From contig NZ_JSWF01000030.1 of assembly GCF_000797445.1 (NCBI RefSeq), forward strand, positions 62,001 to 126,000: 64,000 bases of DNA. Reading direction: 5' to 3'. The notes beneath the pieces were generated by a model. The model saw only the letters and a list, made by a program, of their open reading frames with translations. It was not told the DNA's origin and searched no databases. Of the stretch, positions 31,429 through 41,159 are shown in pieces; positions within the stretch are counted from its first letter, which is position 1, and every line of letters begins with the position of its first letter. Origin of the DNA: Lacinutrix jangbogonensis (lineage in GTDB: Bacteria > Bacteroidota > Bacteroidia > Flavobacteriales > Flavobacteriaceae). The position numbers were made by a program, and so were the translations under genes.

Positions 31429-33182
31429 AGAATTAAACTTAAGTTTTTTGGATCAAGTTGAATGGATTGCTGTAATTCTAAAACTGTTCCGTGTTCAATA
31501 AAAGTATCAGGAATACCTTTTAATATTAATTTGTTTTTGTAATTATGTTCTGCTGAAAATTCTGCAATTGCACTACCAAAACCACCTATTATTGAGGCAT
31601 CTTCGATAGTAATTATAGTATTATGAGTTTTAAATATGTCATGAAGCATTGTAATATCCAAAGGTTTAACAAAACGCATGTCATAATGAGAAAATAAAGA
31701 AGTGTCTTCTAAAAATGCTAAGGCATCAGTTACATTTTGAGCTATGCTTCCAATTGAAAGAATGGCAATTTTTGTTCCCTTTTTAAGACAATTACCTTTT
31801 CCAATTTCAATTTTTGAAAACGGTCGTTTCCAATCTACAATTGTACCTCTTCCACGAGGATAACGTATTGCAATTGGATGTTTTAAACCTAATTGCGCTG
31901 TGTACATAATGTTTCTTAACTCTATTTCATTACGAGGAGCAAAAACAATTAAATTAGGAATGCAACGAAGATAACTAATATCGAAAACACCATGATGTGT
32001 TGCACCATCTTCACCAACCAAACCAGCACGATCTAAGCAAAAAACCACGGGTAAATCTTGAATGGCTACATCATGTATAACTTGATCGTAAGCACGTTGT
32101 AAAAAAGTAGAATAAATATTGCAAAATGGTATTATGCCTTGAGTTGCCATTCCTGCAGCAAGAGTTACTGCATGCTGCTCTGCAATGCCTACATCGAAAG
32201 CACGGTCAGGAATTTCGTCCATCATGTACTTTAAAGAACTTCCTGTTGGCATAGCAGGTGTAATACCAATAATATTTTTATTTTTTTTTGCTAATTCAAC
32301 TATAGTATGTCCAAAAACATCTTGGAATTTGGGAGGTTGGCTAGCGCTAGATTTTGTAATTAATTCTCCTGTAACTGGATTAAATCTTCCTGGAGCATGA
32401 TAAGTAACTTGGTTTTCTTCTGCTTGACGTAAACCTTTTCCCTTAGTAGTAATAACATGTAAAAACTTTGGACCTTTTACGGTTTTTAATCGTTTTAGTT
32501 CGTTAATTAAAAGAGGCAAATCATGGCCATCGATAGGACCGGAATAATTAAAATTTAAAGCTTCAAATATATTATCTTGTTTTTGAGTATCCTTCTTAAC
32601 ATTCGTTAAATATTGTTTTAAAGCACCAACACTTGGGTCTATGCCAATAGCATTGTCGTTTAAAATAACCAATAAATTACAGTCTGTAACTCCTGCATGA
32701 TTTAGGCCTTCAAAAGCCATTCCACTTGCAATAGAGGCATCTCCAATGACTGCTATATGTTGTTTTTTAAAATCACCGTGTAACTTTGAAGCAATGGCCA
32801 TGCCTAAAGCCGCAGATATTGATGTGGAAGAATGCCCAACACCAAAACTATCAAATTCACTTTCGTTGCGTTTTGGAAAACCACTAATACCATTTTTTTG
32901 CCTATTGGTATCAAATAGGTCTTTCCTGCCTGTTAGTATCTTGTGTCCGTAAGCTTGATGACCAACATCCCATATTAATTCATCTTTAGGAGTATTAAAA
33001 ACGTAATGTAATGCAATTGTTAATTCTACAACACCTAAACTTGAGCCTAAATGTCCAGCTTTTGCTGCAACTGCTTCAATAATAAATGCTCTAAGCTTTT
33101 TTGCTAAAACGGGAAGATCACATTGTTTTAAAGCTCTTAGCGATTCAATTGAATCAATACCGTTTAATGATTGATTTTTCAT
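31410..33182 (-). CDS. dxs: 1-deoxy-D-xylulose-5-phosphate synthase
   Basis: 590 residues, thiamine-diphosphate enzyme joining pyruvate and glyceraldehyde 3-phosphate in the MEP isoprenoid pathway. Motifs: GHLGSSLGVVELTIALHYVF (about 43-62), DVGHQAYGHKILTGR, the TPP/Mg2+ motif GDASIASGMAFEGLNHAG with distal NDN (LNDNAIGI), and DRAGLVGEDGATHHGVFD in the second half with IAEQHAVTLAAGMA. Length is a little below the usual 620. It can supply precursors to the polyprenyl synthetase at 51149. Transcribed alone. Confidence 0.95.
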   Translation of the reverse strand: MKNQSLNGIDSIESLRALKQCDLPVLAKKLRAFIIEAVAAKAGHLGSSLGVVELTIALHYVFNTPKDELIWDVGHQAYGHKILTGRKDLFDTNRQKNGISGFPKRNESEFDSFGVGHSSTSISAALGMAIASKLHGDFKKQHIAVIGDASIASGMAFEGLNHAGVTDCNLLVILNDNAIGIDPSVGALKQYLTNVKKDTQKQDNIFEALNFNYSGPIDGHDLPLLINELKRLKTVKGPKFLHVITTKGKGLRQAEENQVTYHAPGRFNPVTGELITKSSASQPPKFQDVFGHTIVELAKKNKNIIGITPAMPTGSSLKYMMDEIPDRAFDVGIAEQHAVTLAAGMATQGIIPFCNIYSTFLQRAYDQVIHDVAIQDLPVVFCLDRAGLVGEDGATHHGVFDISYLRCIPNLIVFAPRNEIELRNIMYTAQLGLKHPIAIRYPRGRGTIVDWKRPFSKIEIGKGNCLKKGTKIAILSIGSIAQNVTDALAFLEDTSLFSHYDMRFVKPLDITMLHDIFKTHNTIITIEDASIIGGFGSAIAEFSAEHNYKNKLILKGIPDTFIEHGTVLELQQSIQLDPKNLSLILKKMTD

Positions 33183-33284
33183 TTGTCGATTAATTAATAT
33201 GGGTATTTATTAAAAATAAGTGTTAAAATTGTACGAATTCTCACTAAATATACCATAATATTATAATAATTGTAAGTTGGGTGT

Positions 33285-33292
33285 TATATTTG
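33285..33292 (+). promoter_or_regulatory. -7 element (TATATTTG) for the M36 peptidase gene
   Basis: Perfect TAnnTTTG 38 bases before the chosen ATG at 33331, in the context GTGTTATATTTGC shared with the promoter at 6745. It supports a start downstream of the in-frame TTG at 33277. Confidence 0.5.
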
Positions 33293-33330
33293 CGACATAT
33301 AATAAAATATCCCAAAAACCACACAATATT

Positions 33331-36009
33331 ATGAAGAAAAATCACATTGTAGGTCTAATCGCTACTGTATTTTTGTTTGCCTTTCAATTAGTGCAAGCGC
33401 AAACTAATTTGGCTAGTAATGAATATGGTTCTCGTATTCAAAACTATTTAGATCAAAATAAAGATAAATATGATTTGTCTGAAAACGACTTATCAAACCT
33501 GTTAGTGTCCGACGCGTATTTCTCTCAAAAAACTGCAATTAATCATATATACGTTAATCAGGCATATCAAGACATAAAAATACACAATGCCATTTCTAGT
33601 GTAGCTGTTAGAAATAGTCATGTATTCTATTACGCTAATGCGTTTATAGACAATATTGCTGCAAAAGTAAATACGGTTACTCCAAGTATTGATGGACAGG
33701 CAGCAATAAGTGTTGTTGCTAATGAATATAACTTAGGAAATGTTTCTAATTTAACTATGATTAGTAATAACAACAATAGTTTTGTGTTTTCTAATGGGAA
33801 TATATCTCAAGAAAACATTCCTGTGTCATTAGTTTTTCAACCTACTTTAAATGGACAGATAAGATTAGCTTGGGATTTAAGTATTCGTGCTTTAAATAAT
33901 AAGAATTGGTATAGTGTTAGAGTAGATGCTGTTGATGGTCAAGTTTTAGATACTAACGACTGGATTGTTAGCTGTGATTTTGGTGATGGTAATCATGCAA
34001 GTCATGCTAATCATAATTCTAATAAGACGGAAACGTTAAACTTGTTTAAAACGTCTTCTTCAATGATGGTTGATGGCTCTAGTTACAATGTTTTTCCAAT
34101 CCCTACAGAAAGTCCTAATCATGGACCAATACAGTTAATTACAGAGCCAGCAGATCTTGTTGCATCTCCTTTTGGATGGCACGATACTAATGGTGTTGTT
34201 GGAGCAGAATTTACAATTACAAGAGGTAACAATGTTTTGGCACAAGAAGATACAGATGGTAATGATGGCACAGGGTTTTCTCCTGTAGGGAATGCCACGT
34301 TAACATTTAATTTTCCATATGATGGAGACCAACAGCCTATAGGTTTTCAAAATGTTGCAATTACAAATTTATTTTATATGAATAATATCATGCATGATGT
34401 ATGGTATCAATATGGTTTTGATGAGGTTTCAGGAAACTTTCAGCAAAACAATTATGGAAATGGAGGATTAGGTAGTGATTTTGTATTTGCAGACGCACAA
34501 GATGGCAGTGGTTTAGATAATGCTATTTTTGGTACACCTCCAGATGGTGGTAACCCAGGAATGACAATGTTTTTATGGAATGCTGGTGGTTTAGGAACAC
34601 CGTTAACTATAAACTCTGGTGGACCATTAGTTGGAGATATAACTGCAGCTGTACCTGCAACAGGTCAAGGTAATACTATACCTGGTCCTACGGCAACACC
34701 CGTAACTGCAGATTTAGTATTAGTAGATGATAGTTCTGCAGCACCTACCGAAGCATGTAACGCTGTGACTAATGGTGCCGCACTAAACGGTAAAATAGCG
34801 GTAATTAAAAGAGGTAATTGTAATTTTACGGATAAAATTCAAAATGCTTTAGATGGTGGAGCAATAGGTTTTATAATGGTAAACCATGATAACCCAACAA
34901 ATGACCCTGCGTATGTACCTTATGTAAATATGTCTGGACCTATGACAATGCCGGATTTAACTAAACCTTCTGTTTTTGTTAATAATGCAGATGGACAACA
35001 AATTATTGATGCCTTAATTGCTGGAGCAACAATAAATGCTACAATAGTTGAAGGTGGTCCTTACCAAAAAGATGGTAGTATAGATAACGGCGTTATTGCA
35101 CACGAGTACGGTCATGGTATTTCTACAAGATTAGCCGGTGGACCTTCAACCTCTAACTGTTTAGGTAATGCTGAACAAATGGGTGAAGGATGGTCAGATT
35201 GGTTTGCATTAATGGTAACTATTAAAGCTACAGATTTACCAGAAACTGGAAGAGGTATCGCTACTTATGCTGTTAGCCAGCCAGTTGATGGGCCTGGAAT
35301 TAGACCAGCACCTTATAGTACAGATACAAGTGTTAACGGACTTACTTATGCAGACACTAACGATACTGCAAATATTTCTTCTCCTCATGGTATTGGTTCA
35401 GTATGGGCAACTATTTTATGGGATTTATCTTGGGCATATATTAATAAATATGGTTTTGATGCAGATGTTTATAATGGTGTAGGTGGTAATAATAAAGCAA
35501 TGCAACTTGTATTAGATGGTTTGAAATTACAAGTATGTGGTGCTGGATTTGTTGAAGCAAGAGACGCTTTGTTATCAGCGGATAATGCTTTAACAGGAGG
35601 TGAAGACCAATGTATGATTTGGGAGGTTTTTGCAGCCAGAGGAGTTGGTGTAAATGCATCACAAGGTACATTTGGATCTCGATCTGATCAAATAGAAGAT
35701 TTTACAGAACTTCCATCAACAGATTCGAGTTTACAAAATTGTACAAGTTTAAGTGTAGATGAATTTAATGTGTCTAACTACTCAATTTTCCCTAATCCAA
35801 CTAACGATGTATTAAACATTAAAGTAAAAAAGGATTTTGGAAAAGTAACAATGACTTTAACAGATCTTAATGGTAGAATAGTGTTAACTAAAAACGCTAG
35901 CTTATCAAGTACTTCGCAATTAAATATTAGCGCATTACAATCTGGTGTATATATTCTTACTATTAAAGGAGAAAACATTAATACAAATGATAAAATTCTT
36001 AAAAACTAG
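33331..36009 (+). CDS. Secreted M36 (fungalysin-type) metalloprotease with PA domain and T9SS tail
   Basis: 892 residues from ATG 33331 (signal MKKNHIVGLIATVFLFAFQL ... VQAQ). Order: propeptide with FTP-like region (about 40-190), M36 N-terminal part (WHDTNGVVGAEFTITRGNNV, TNLFYMNNIMHDVWYQYGFD), a protease-associated domain inserted in the catalytic unit (about 460-575, GKIAVIKRGNCNFTDKIQNA), the zinc site H591-E-Y-G-H595 with the distal glutamate in EQMGEGWSDWFAL, and a T9SS sorting domain (FPNPTNDVLNIKVKKD ... GVYILTIKGENINT). Role: extracellular endoprotease, presumably nutritional. Single-gene unit ended by a strong terminator. Confidence 0.92.
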   Translation: MKKNHIVGLIATVFLFAFQLVQAQTNLASNEYGSRIQNYLDQNKDKYDLSENDLSNLLVSDAYFSQKTAINHIYVNQAYQDIKIHNAISSVAVRNSHVFYYANAFIDNIAAKVNTVTPSIDGQAAISVVANEYNLGNVSNLTMISNNNNSFVFSNGNISQENIPVSLVFQPTLNGQIRLAWDLSIRALNNKNWYSVRVDAVDGQVLDTNDWIVSCDFGDGNHASHANHNSNKTETLNLFKTSSSMMVDGSSYNVFPIPTESPNHGPIQLITEPADLVASPFGWHDTNGVVGAEFTITRGNNVLAQEDTDGNDGTGFSPVGNATLTFNFPYDGDQQPIGFQNVAITNLFYMNNIMHDVWYQYGFDEVSGNFQQNNYGNGGLGSDFVFADAQDGSGLDNAIFGTPPDGGNPGMTMFLWNAGGLGTPLTINSGGPLVGDITAAVPATGQGNTIPGPTATPVTADLVLVDDSSAAPTEACNAVTNGAALNGKIAVIKRGNCNFTDKIQNALDGGAIGFIMVNHDNPTNDPAYVPYVNMSGPMTMPDLTKPSVFVNNADGQQIIDALIAGATINATIVEGGPYQKDGSIDNGVIAHEYGHGISTRLAGGPSTSNCLGNAEQMGEGWSDWFALMVTIKATDLPETGRGIATYAVSQPVDGPGIRPAPYSTDTSVNGLTYADTNDTANISSPHGIGSVWATILWDLSWAYINKYGFDADVYNGVGGNNKAMQLVLDGLKLQVCGAGFVEARDALLSADNALTGGEDQCMIWEVFAARGVGVNASQGTFGSRSDQIEDFTELPSTDSSLQNCTSLSVDEFNVSNYSIFPNPTNDVLNIKVKKDFGKVTMTLTDLNGRIVLTKNASLSSTSQLNISALQSGVYILTIKGENINTNDKILKN

Positions 36010-36031
36010 ACATCGTTTTTAAATAAATATT

Positions 36032-36065
36032 AAAAAGGCAACTATTCTTATAGTTGCCTTTTTTT
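36032..36065. terminator. Bidirectional terminator after the M36 gene
   Basis: 13-bp stem (AAAAAGGCAACTA / TAGTTGCCTTTTT), loop TTCTTA, shared with the convergent TonB-like gene. Confidence 0.88.
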
Positions 36066-37060
36066 ATTCAATATTCAATAGAATTTGTAAAACGTATTTT
36101 AAAGCTACAGTTTTATTATTTGATTCTTTTGCAGGAGTAAATTCAGGAAGTTTTTCTATTATTCGTCTTGTTTCTCTTTCGAAAATAGGATGAGGCGACT
36201 TTATTTCTAAATCAGTAATAGTTCCAGTTTTGGTGATAGTAAATTGAGCATGTATTTTTTGTTTTCCTACTAATCCCAAATTAAGAGCTATATCTAGATT
36301 AAAACTGTCCTTTACAAATAGAGTTATTTGCTTTGAAAAACAAGCTCTTTTTTCTGTTTTTGAAAGATGACTAGGTGTATTTAAAAATTGAGGAGGCGTT
36401 TCAATATTTATGAAATTATACACAGGATTTTCAATCTCCCTCATTTGCATTTCGCCTTCAATAATAATATCTCCCATAACTTCTTCAATGTCTAAAAAGC
36501 CTTCTTCAATTGGGTCTAGAGTTGTTGTTATTTCACCTGTAGTTACAGTTTTAATAATTATCGTTCCAGCCAGTTGGTCTAGGAGAAATTGTTTTGGATG
36601 GCTTACATGCTTTCTTTTTTGTTGCTATGTTCTCTGTATGTAAAGTAGGACGAGCTATCATGTCTAAAACATCAACCACTTCATTTTTAGTAGTATCAAT
36701 CACTTCGATACTATCAATTTTTTGTGGTTTTCCGTTGTTTGAAGTACAACTAAATAGTGATGTTCCCATTATAATTAAAAGAGCGAAAAAAATAGACTTA
36801 TAAAGGTTTTGATTTTGCTGTATTAAATTTGGAGGAATTCTAAGGTTTATAGAGTCTATTTGGCTTTGTTTAATATGTCCACAAATGTGTTGACCTTTAT
36901 TCATAATCAAGAAACTCTGAATTTCAATAGGATCCATTTTAGTAAAATCAACAACCGTTTTATTACAAGAACCACAAAAACGTCCCTTGTCTATAGGTGA
37001 CATTGTATCCCAACCTTCGTGACAATGTTCTGGGATTTTAATAGAATAATAATTTGCCAT
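36064..37060 (-). pseudogene. TonB-like energy transducer with Cys-rich N-terminus, frameshifted
   Basis: Two frames read as one gene. The 5' part (36551-37060, 169 codons) starts MANYYSIKIPEHCHEGWDTM and has the cytoplasmic PxDKGRFCGSCNKTVVDFT motif found at the N-terminus of many flavobacterial TonB proteins, then a membrane segment (SIFFALLIIMGTSLFS). The 3' part (36064-36477, frame open from about 36545) ends in a TonB C-terminal domain (QKIHAQFTITKTGTITDLEI ... LPEFTPAKES). The first frame stops at ...GWNDNY; removing one base in TATTAAAA near 36530 gives NDNYKTVTTGEITTTLDPIE and restores about 331 residues. Role if intact: periplasm-spanning energy transducer. Decay or a sequencing indel. 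Confidence 0.78.
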
Positions 37061-37138
37061 ATTATAAATCTTTTTAAACTAGTATCAAAAGTCTTGCCGA
37101 TTGTATTTTGTTTTAATAGAAATTGTATTTTTACTAAT

Positions 37139-37588
37139 ATGATAAAACCATACGACGATAAATATTTCATGCAAAAAGCACTACAAGAAGCCGAAGAAGC
37201 CTATCAAAAAGGTGAAATTCCTGTTGGTGCTGTTATAGTTATAGAAGATAGAATTATTGCTAGAGCACATAATCTTACAGAGCTTTTAAATGATGTTACT
37301 GCACATGCAGAAATGCAAGCTATTACTGCTGCTGCTAATTTTTTAGGTGGAAAGTATTTACAAAATTGTACGTTATATGTAACATTAGAGCCTTGTCAAA
37401 TGTGCGCAGGTGCTTTGTATTGGAGTCAGATTTCTAAAATAGTATATGCCGCTAGAGATGAAGATCGTGGTTGTATTAATTTAAAAACCAAACTGCATCC
37501 CAAAACTAAAATTGAAGGTGGAATACTTGCTGAAGAGTCCTCTAAATTATTAAAACGCTTTTTTGTCGAAAAACGAAATTTGAATTAA
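37139..37588 (+). CDS. tadA: tRNA(adenine34) deaminase
   Basis: 149 residues from ATG 37139; upstream in-frame codons read back into the 5' end of the divergent TonB-like gene and are not part of it. Zinc site: HAE at 56-58 (AHAEMQAI) and PCxxC in EPCQMCAGAL (about 86-95). The family edits A34 to inosine in the tRNA-Arg(ACG) anticodon. The length and the DEDRGCIN motif near the C-terminus fit TadA over other deaminases. Expressed divergently from the TonB-like gene. Confidence 0.93.
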   Translation: MIKPYDDKYFMQKALQEAEEAYQKGEIPVGAVIVIEDRIIARAHNLTELLNDVTAHAEMQAITAAANFLGGKYLQNCTLYVTLEPCQMCAGALYWSQISKIVYAARDEDRGCINLKTKLHPKTKIEGGILAEESSKLLKRFFVEKRNLN

Positions 37589-37637
37589 TAATTGAGAAGT
37601 GATTATGAGTAAGACTATAAACTGCGACTGCCTACTG

Positions 37638-37874
37638 CTAATTTTTTTTCCTGTTTTCACGCTCACGCATTTTATCAAGATTTTCTTTTGTTAGCATATA
37701 ATCTTTAGGGTTTTTGTCTTTCCAACTGTACCAAGAAAATAAAGGAATTACGATAAAAAAGAAACCTAATACACCAAAACCAATGAGTTTTTGCGAATAA
37801 GGAACACCTAGAGTATAACCGCAAATCACAGAAGTTAGAGAAGCAATAAAGAAAAACCAAATAATATATTTCAT
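37638..37874 (-). CDS. Small two-pass membrane protein of unknown function
   Basis: 78 residues, two membrane segments (about 3-22 and 31-49), then a charged tail KDKNPKDYMLTKENLDKMRE with coiled potential. No recognised family. It lies convergent to tadA and 60 bases after the ClC gene on the same strand; a shared transcript is possible. Confidence 0.65.
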   Translation of the reverse strand: MKYIIWFFFIASLTSVICGYTLGVPYSQKLIGFGVLGFFFIVIPLFSWYSWKDKNPKDYMLTKENLDKMRERENRKKN

Positions 37875-37934
37875 TTTAAAATTTTTATTTTTTTAGTGAA
37901 TGGTTTATAAGTACAAAATTAATCAAATTAACGA

Positions 37935-39713
37935 TTACGAGGAAACATTAATTAATTGCCTTCTGTATGCGGTCAATAGTTTCGATTTTGAAACAAAACC
38001 TATATATTTTTCATCTTTAATTACCGGTAAATTCCATGCGCCAGAATCTTGAAATTTTTGCATTACCCTTTGCATAGAATCTTTTTCATAAATAATTTTA
38101 TCTGGTGGATTGTGCATAAGCGATTCAACTAAAGTAGAGTCGTAAAGCGATTGATCGAACATCATATCACGAACATCATCAAGTAAAATAATTCCTGTTA
38201 ATTTTTTGTTTTCATCTACAACAGGAAATAAATTTCTTGCCGACTTTGCGACGCCTTCATGTAGCATCTCTCCAAGTGTCATTTTTGGATGTAATGTTGC
38301 AAAATCACTTTCAATAATAGAGTCCAATGTCATTAATGTTAAAACATTCTGATCTTTATTATGAGTTAAAAGCTGCCCTTTTTCAGCAAGTTCTCTTGTG
38401 TAAATTGTGTAATCTATTGCGCTTTTTTTAATGCTGAAAGAAATACCAACAGCAATCATTAATGGTATAAATAGTTCATAACCTCCAGTAATTTCAGCAA
38501 TTAAGAAAATAGCCGTTAGTGGAGCGTGTAATACACCTGCAATTAGTCCTGCCATACCAATTAACGTAAAGTTTGTTTCGCTAACATTAAAACCCAAGCC
38601 AATATTGTTTATCACTTTAGCAACTGCGTTACCAAGCGCACTTCCCATGACCATTGTAGGAATAAAAATACCACCAACTCCGCCGGCTGCAAATGTTGTT
38701 GTCATGGCTACCGCTTTAAAAATAGTGATACCGATAAGAAGAGCTATAACAACCCAAATATTATCATTAAAAGCATCAAATGGTGTTTTTCCCAATGCCT
38801 GAATATGATTTCCTGCAAGTAAATTATTAATAAAACCAAAACCTTCACCATACAATGGCGGAATAAAATAAAGCATAATACCAATAGCTAAACCACCAAT
38901 GATTAAACGTTGAAAAGCAGTCTTAAAGCGTTCGAAAAACTTCAAAATAGCAAAATACATTTTTGTAAAATAAATGGAGGCGAAACCAGTACCAATGCCT
39001 AAAATGGCGTAGAAGATAATATCTCTAATTTCAAATTTATCTGAAAAATTAAAGTTAAAAAGCAAATCGTCTCCTAAAAAGAAATACGATGTAATTACAG
39101 ACGAAACCGACGCTATAAGTAAAGGTAATAGCGATACAAATGTTAAGTCTAAACTAAATACTTCTACTGCAAAAATAATAGCAGCAATTGGAGATTTAAA
39201 TATTGAAGAAATAGCACCAGCTGCTGCGCAACCAATAAGTAATGTTCTTGTTTTTCTATTAATATGAAAGAGCTGTCCTAGATTAGAGCTTATAGCAGCA
39301 CCTGAAGCTATAGCAGGTCCAAGTAGACCAACTGACCCTCCAAAACCAACCGTTAGAGGTGCCGTAATTAAAGGAAAATAAATTTTGGATCGTTTTAAAA
39401 ACCCGCTTTTTCGTGTCAATGAAAATAGAATGGAAGGAATAGCATGTTCAATAGGTTTTTTACTAACGTATTTTACAAATAGATACACTAATAATAATCC
39501 AATAACAGGTAATACAAAATACAATTGATTTTGTGAAAAAGCAATCCCTTTAGCGAGAACAGCTTCTATAGTAAACGTGATATTTTTTAGTGTTACTGCT
39601 GCTAATCCTGCTAATATCCCAACTAATGCACTTAAAATAAAAGTGAAGTTTTTTTCGGAAACATGTTTATATTTCCAAATTAAGAAACGTTTTAAAAGTG
39701 ATTTTTTTGGCAT
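37935..39713 (-). CDS. ClC-family anion transporter/channel with CBS domains, gating glutamate replaced
   Basis: 592 residues. ClC core (about 20-425) plus two CBS domains (about 435-590, NLFPVVDENKKLTGIILLDD and WNLPVIKDEKYIGFVSKSKL). ClC motifs: EHAIPSIL at the first filter position, GGSVGLLGPAIASGAA at the second, GGVGGIFIPTMVMG at the third and GGYELFIPLMIAV. In the second motif the external gating glutamate of E. coli ClcA (Glu148 in GREGP) is Leu131 here (codon CTT). ClC proteins exchange Cl-/H+ or conduct chloride or fluoride; loss of this Glu uncouples protons in studied examples, so a channel-like or specialised function is possible. Transcribed alone, next to the small membrane protein gene. 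Confidence 0.87.
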   Translation of the reverse strand: MPKKSLLKRFLIWKYKHVSEKNFTFILSALVGILAGLAAVTLKNITFTIEAVLAKGIAFSQNQLYFVLPVIGLLLVYLFVKYVSKKPIEHAIPSILFSLTRKSGFLKRSKIYFPLITAPLTVGFGGSVGLLGPAIASGAAISSNLGQLFHINRKTRTLLIGCAAAGAISSIFKSPIAAIIFAVEVFSLDLTFVSLLPLLIASVSSVITSYFFLGDDLLFNFNFSDKFEIRDIIFYAILGIGTGFASIYFTKMYFAILKFFERFKTAFQRLIIGGLAIGIMLYFIPPLYGEGFGFINNLLAGNHIQALGKTPFDAFNDNIWVVIALLIGITIFKAVAMTTTFAAGGVGGIFIPTMVMGSALGNAVAKVINNIGLGFNVSETNFTLIGMAGLIAGVLHAPLTAIFLIAEITGGYELFIPLMIAVGISFSIKKSAIDYTIYTRELAEKGQLLTHNKDQNVLTLMTLDSIIESDFATLHPKMTLGEMLHEGVAKSARNLFPVVDENKKLTGIILLDDVRDMMFDQSLYDSTLVESLMHNPPDKIIYEKDSMQRVMQKFQDSGAWNLPVIKDEKYIGFVSKSKLLTAYRRQLINVSS

Positions 39714-39740
39714 AAGATAAATCTCAATTCAAAGTAACAA

Positions 39741-39765
39741 AAAATCCTGAGAGAAGCAGGATTTT
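39741..39765 (-). terminator. Terminator of the duplicated two-gene module
   Basis: 9-bp stem AAAATCCTG / CAGGATTTT, loop of 7, with a T run on the - strand, 16 bases after the stop at 39781. Confidence 0.75.
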
Positions 39766-39780
39766 AATTTTAAAAGAATT

Positions 39781-40617
39781 TTAAAGCTTTTCAATTATGG
39801 ATTTGAGTTCAGTTAAATCTTGAGGATATATTTGTCTTATGGTTTCAACATAAGCACGTTTGTTATTATAACCTTGGTTAAAATCATCTATAGCTTCGTT
39901 TATAGTTTTTAAGGCTTTTTCTTTTTTGCCTTGAGTAATAAAAATTTGTGCCTTATAATACTTTGCATCTGCGCTGAGATTCCTAGAATATTTAAGTTGC
40001 TTTTCGAAATTTAAAAGTGCTTTTTCATAATTATTTGCTTCAAAATAAGAAATCCCATTATATAAAAAGGCAGTGATATCGACATAGTCTTCACCAAAAT
40101 CTTCGGTTTCTTTGGTAATGTGTTTTTCAAAATACGCATTAGAATTTTTGTAATCTTTTAAACCTAAATAGGCAATGCCTCTCCAATAATCTACACTGTG
40201 TCCTTGAGGAGCATCTATAAAATTTGGTGTTAAAATATCGCTAGCATCAAAGTCTGCTATTGCTTTTTTGTAATCTCTGTAAAACCATAAATATAAGTAG
40301 CCTCGCCAAGGCGTTCGTGTTAAGGAATCAAGGGCTACAGCTTTATTGTATTGCGGTAACCATTTGTGTGGCAAGCCTCTTTTTAAGTCGGCAACAGATA
40401 ACTCATAAACACCTGGTTCGTATGTTGGATCTATAGCCACAGCTTCTGCAATTCCATTTTGGAAAGCAGTTGAACCTTGCATAAAAAAAATAGCTTTCTT
40501 GTATGTTTTTTCGGCTAACGTTCTTTTTTCGGAAGCGTTTAAAAGAGTGTCTTTTTCACAAGAAAAAACCACTAATAGGCATATTAAACTAAGGTAATAT
40601 TTCAGTGACTTTTCCAT
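39781..40617 (-). CDS. TPR lipoprotein, module copy 1 (unit B1)
   Basis: 278 residues. Lipoprotein signal with Cys20 (LLVVFSCEKD) and about five tetratricopeptide-type helical repeats across 60-265, e.g. KAIADFDASDILTPNF, SVDYWRGIAYLGLKDYKNSN and EKALLNFEKQLKYSR. It is a paralogue of the TPR gene at 41160-41978; compare KRGLPHKWLPQYNKAVALDS with KRGFLNDGLKILNKAVALKP. It starts 29 bases inside the preceding gene (overlap 40589-40617). Function unknown; likely a scaffold or binding protein in the periplasm. Confidence 0.75.
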   Translation of the reverse strand: MEKSLKYYLSLICLLVVFSCEKDTLLNASEKRTLAEKTYKKAIFFMQGSTAFQNGIAEAVAIDPTYEPGVYELSVADLKRGLPHKWLPQYNKAVALDSLTRTPWRGYLYLWFYRDYKKAIADFDASDILTPNFIDAPQGHSVDYWRGIAYLGLKDYKNSNAYFEKHITKETEDFGEDYVDITAFLYNGISYFEANNYEKALLNFEKQLKYSRNLSADAKYYKAQIFITQGKKEKALKTINEAIDDFNQGYNNKRAYVETIRQIYPQDLTELKSIIEKL

Positions 40618-41149
40618 TTTCTATTCTATATGAGATGTACATGTAATAATTATAAGGTGTGTTGTCTTTTTTGTAACGTAAAATATTCCAGTGTTTTGAG
40701 TTCGATGTGAATTCTAAAAGCTCATTAACTAAACCTGAGTTTAACTTTTGTTCCTCTAAATCTAAATTCATTTCAATAACTTCAAACCATCCAGCATTGC
40801 CTTCACAATTAACCAAAAACCTAAAATTTACATATCCAGAATCTTGATGTTGAGAAATGCTAAACGCTCTGTTTAATTGATCTCTAAAGTGTTTTTTATT
40901 AATATAATACCCTTCTAAAGCTGCTCCATTATATGTTCTTTGTATATACGCATCTCCACATAGTTCATATTGGTCGTTTAACAATGCTTTGTCTTGGTCG
41001 ATATAACCAATATACTTTTTGTAAGGTTTATTTTCTGTATTGTGGGCTTGGTTGTAAAAATAATATCCGAAGCCAATTAATCCAGCAAAGGATAGCACGA
41101 TAGCTAATAGAACAATCCCTATTATTTTAAATATTTTATTCCTTTTCAT
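40589..41149 (-). CDS. Membrane protein with TonB-C-like periplasmic domain, module copy 1 (unit A1)
   Basis: 186 residues: N-terminal membrane anchor (about 7-31, IIGIVLLAIVLSFAGLIGFG) and a periplasmic domain with YELCGDAYIQRTYNG, GYVNFRFLVNCEGNAGWFEV, and a closing YISYRIENGKVTEILP. The strand pattern around RFLVNCEGNAGWFEV resembles TonB C-terminal domains, but no partner is known. It is a paralogue of the gene at 41975-42475 (FRFLVNCEGNAGWFEVIEMN against IRFVINCKDEAGRFRMEVLD), with the N-terminal lipobox replaced by a membrane anchor. Confidence 0.7.
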   Translation of the reverse strand: MKRNKIFKIIGIVLLAIVLSFAGLIGFGYYFYNQAHNTENKPYKKYIGYIDQDKALLNDQYELCGDAYIQRTYNGAALEGYYINKKHFRDQLNRAFSISQHQDSGYVNFRFLVNCEGNAGWFEVIEMNLDLEEQKLNSGLVNELLEFTSNSKHWNILRYKKDNTPYNYYMYISYRIENGKVTEILP

Positions 41150-41159
41150 GTCATACTAT

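Noticed and set aside
36500-36560. Programmed ribosomal frameshift in the TonB-like gene
   Set aside because: The TATTAAAA site is not a classic slippery heptamer with a clear downstream structure, and other single-base lesions in the window make decay or a sequencing error simpler.
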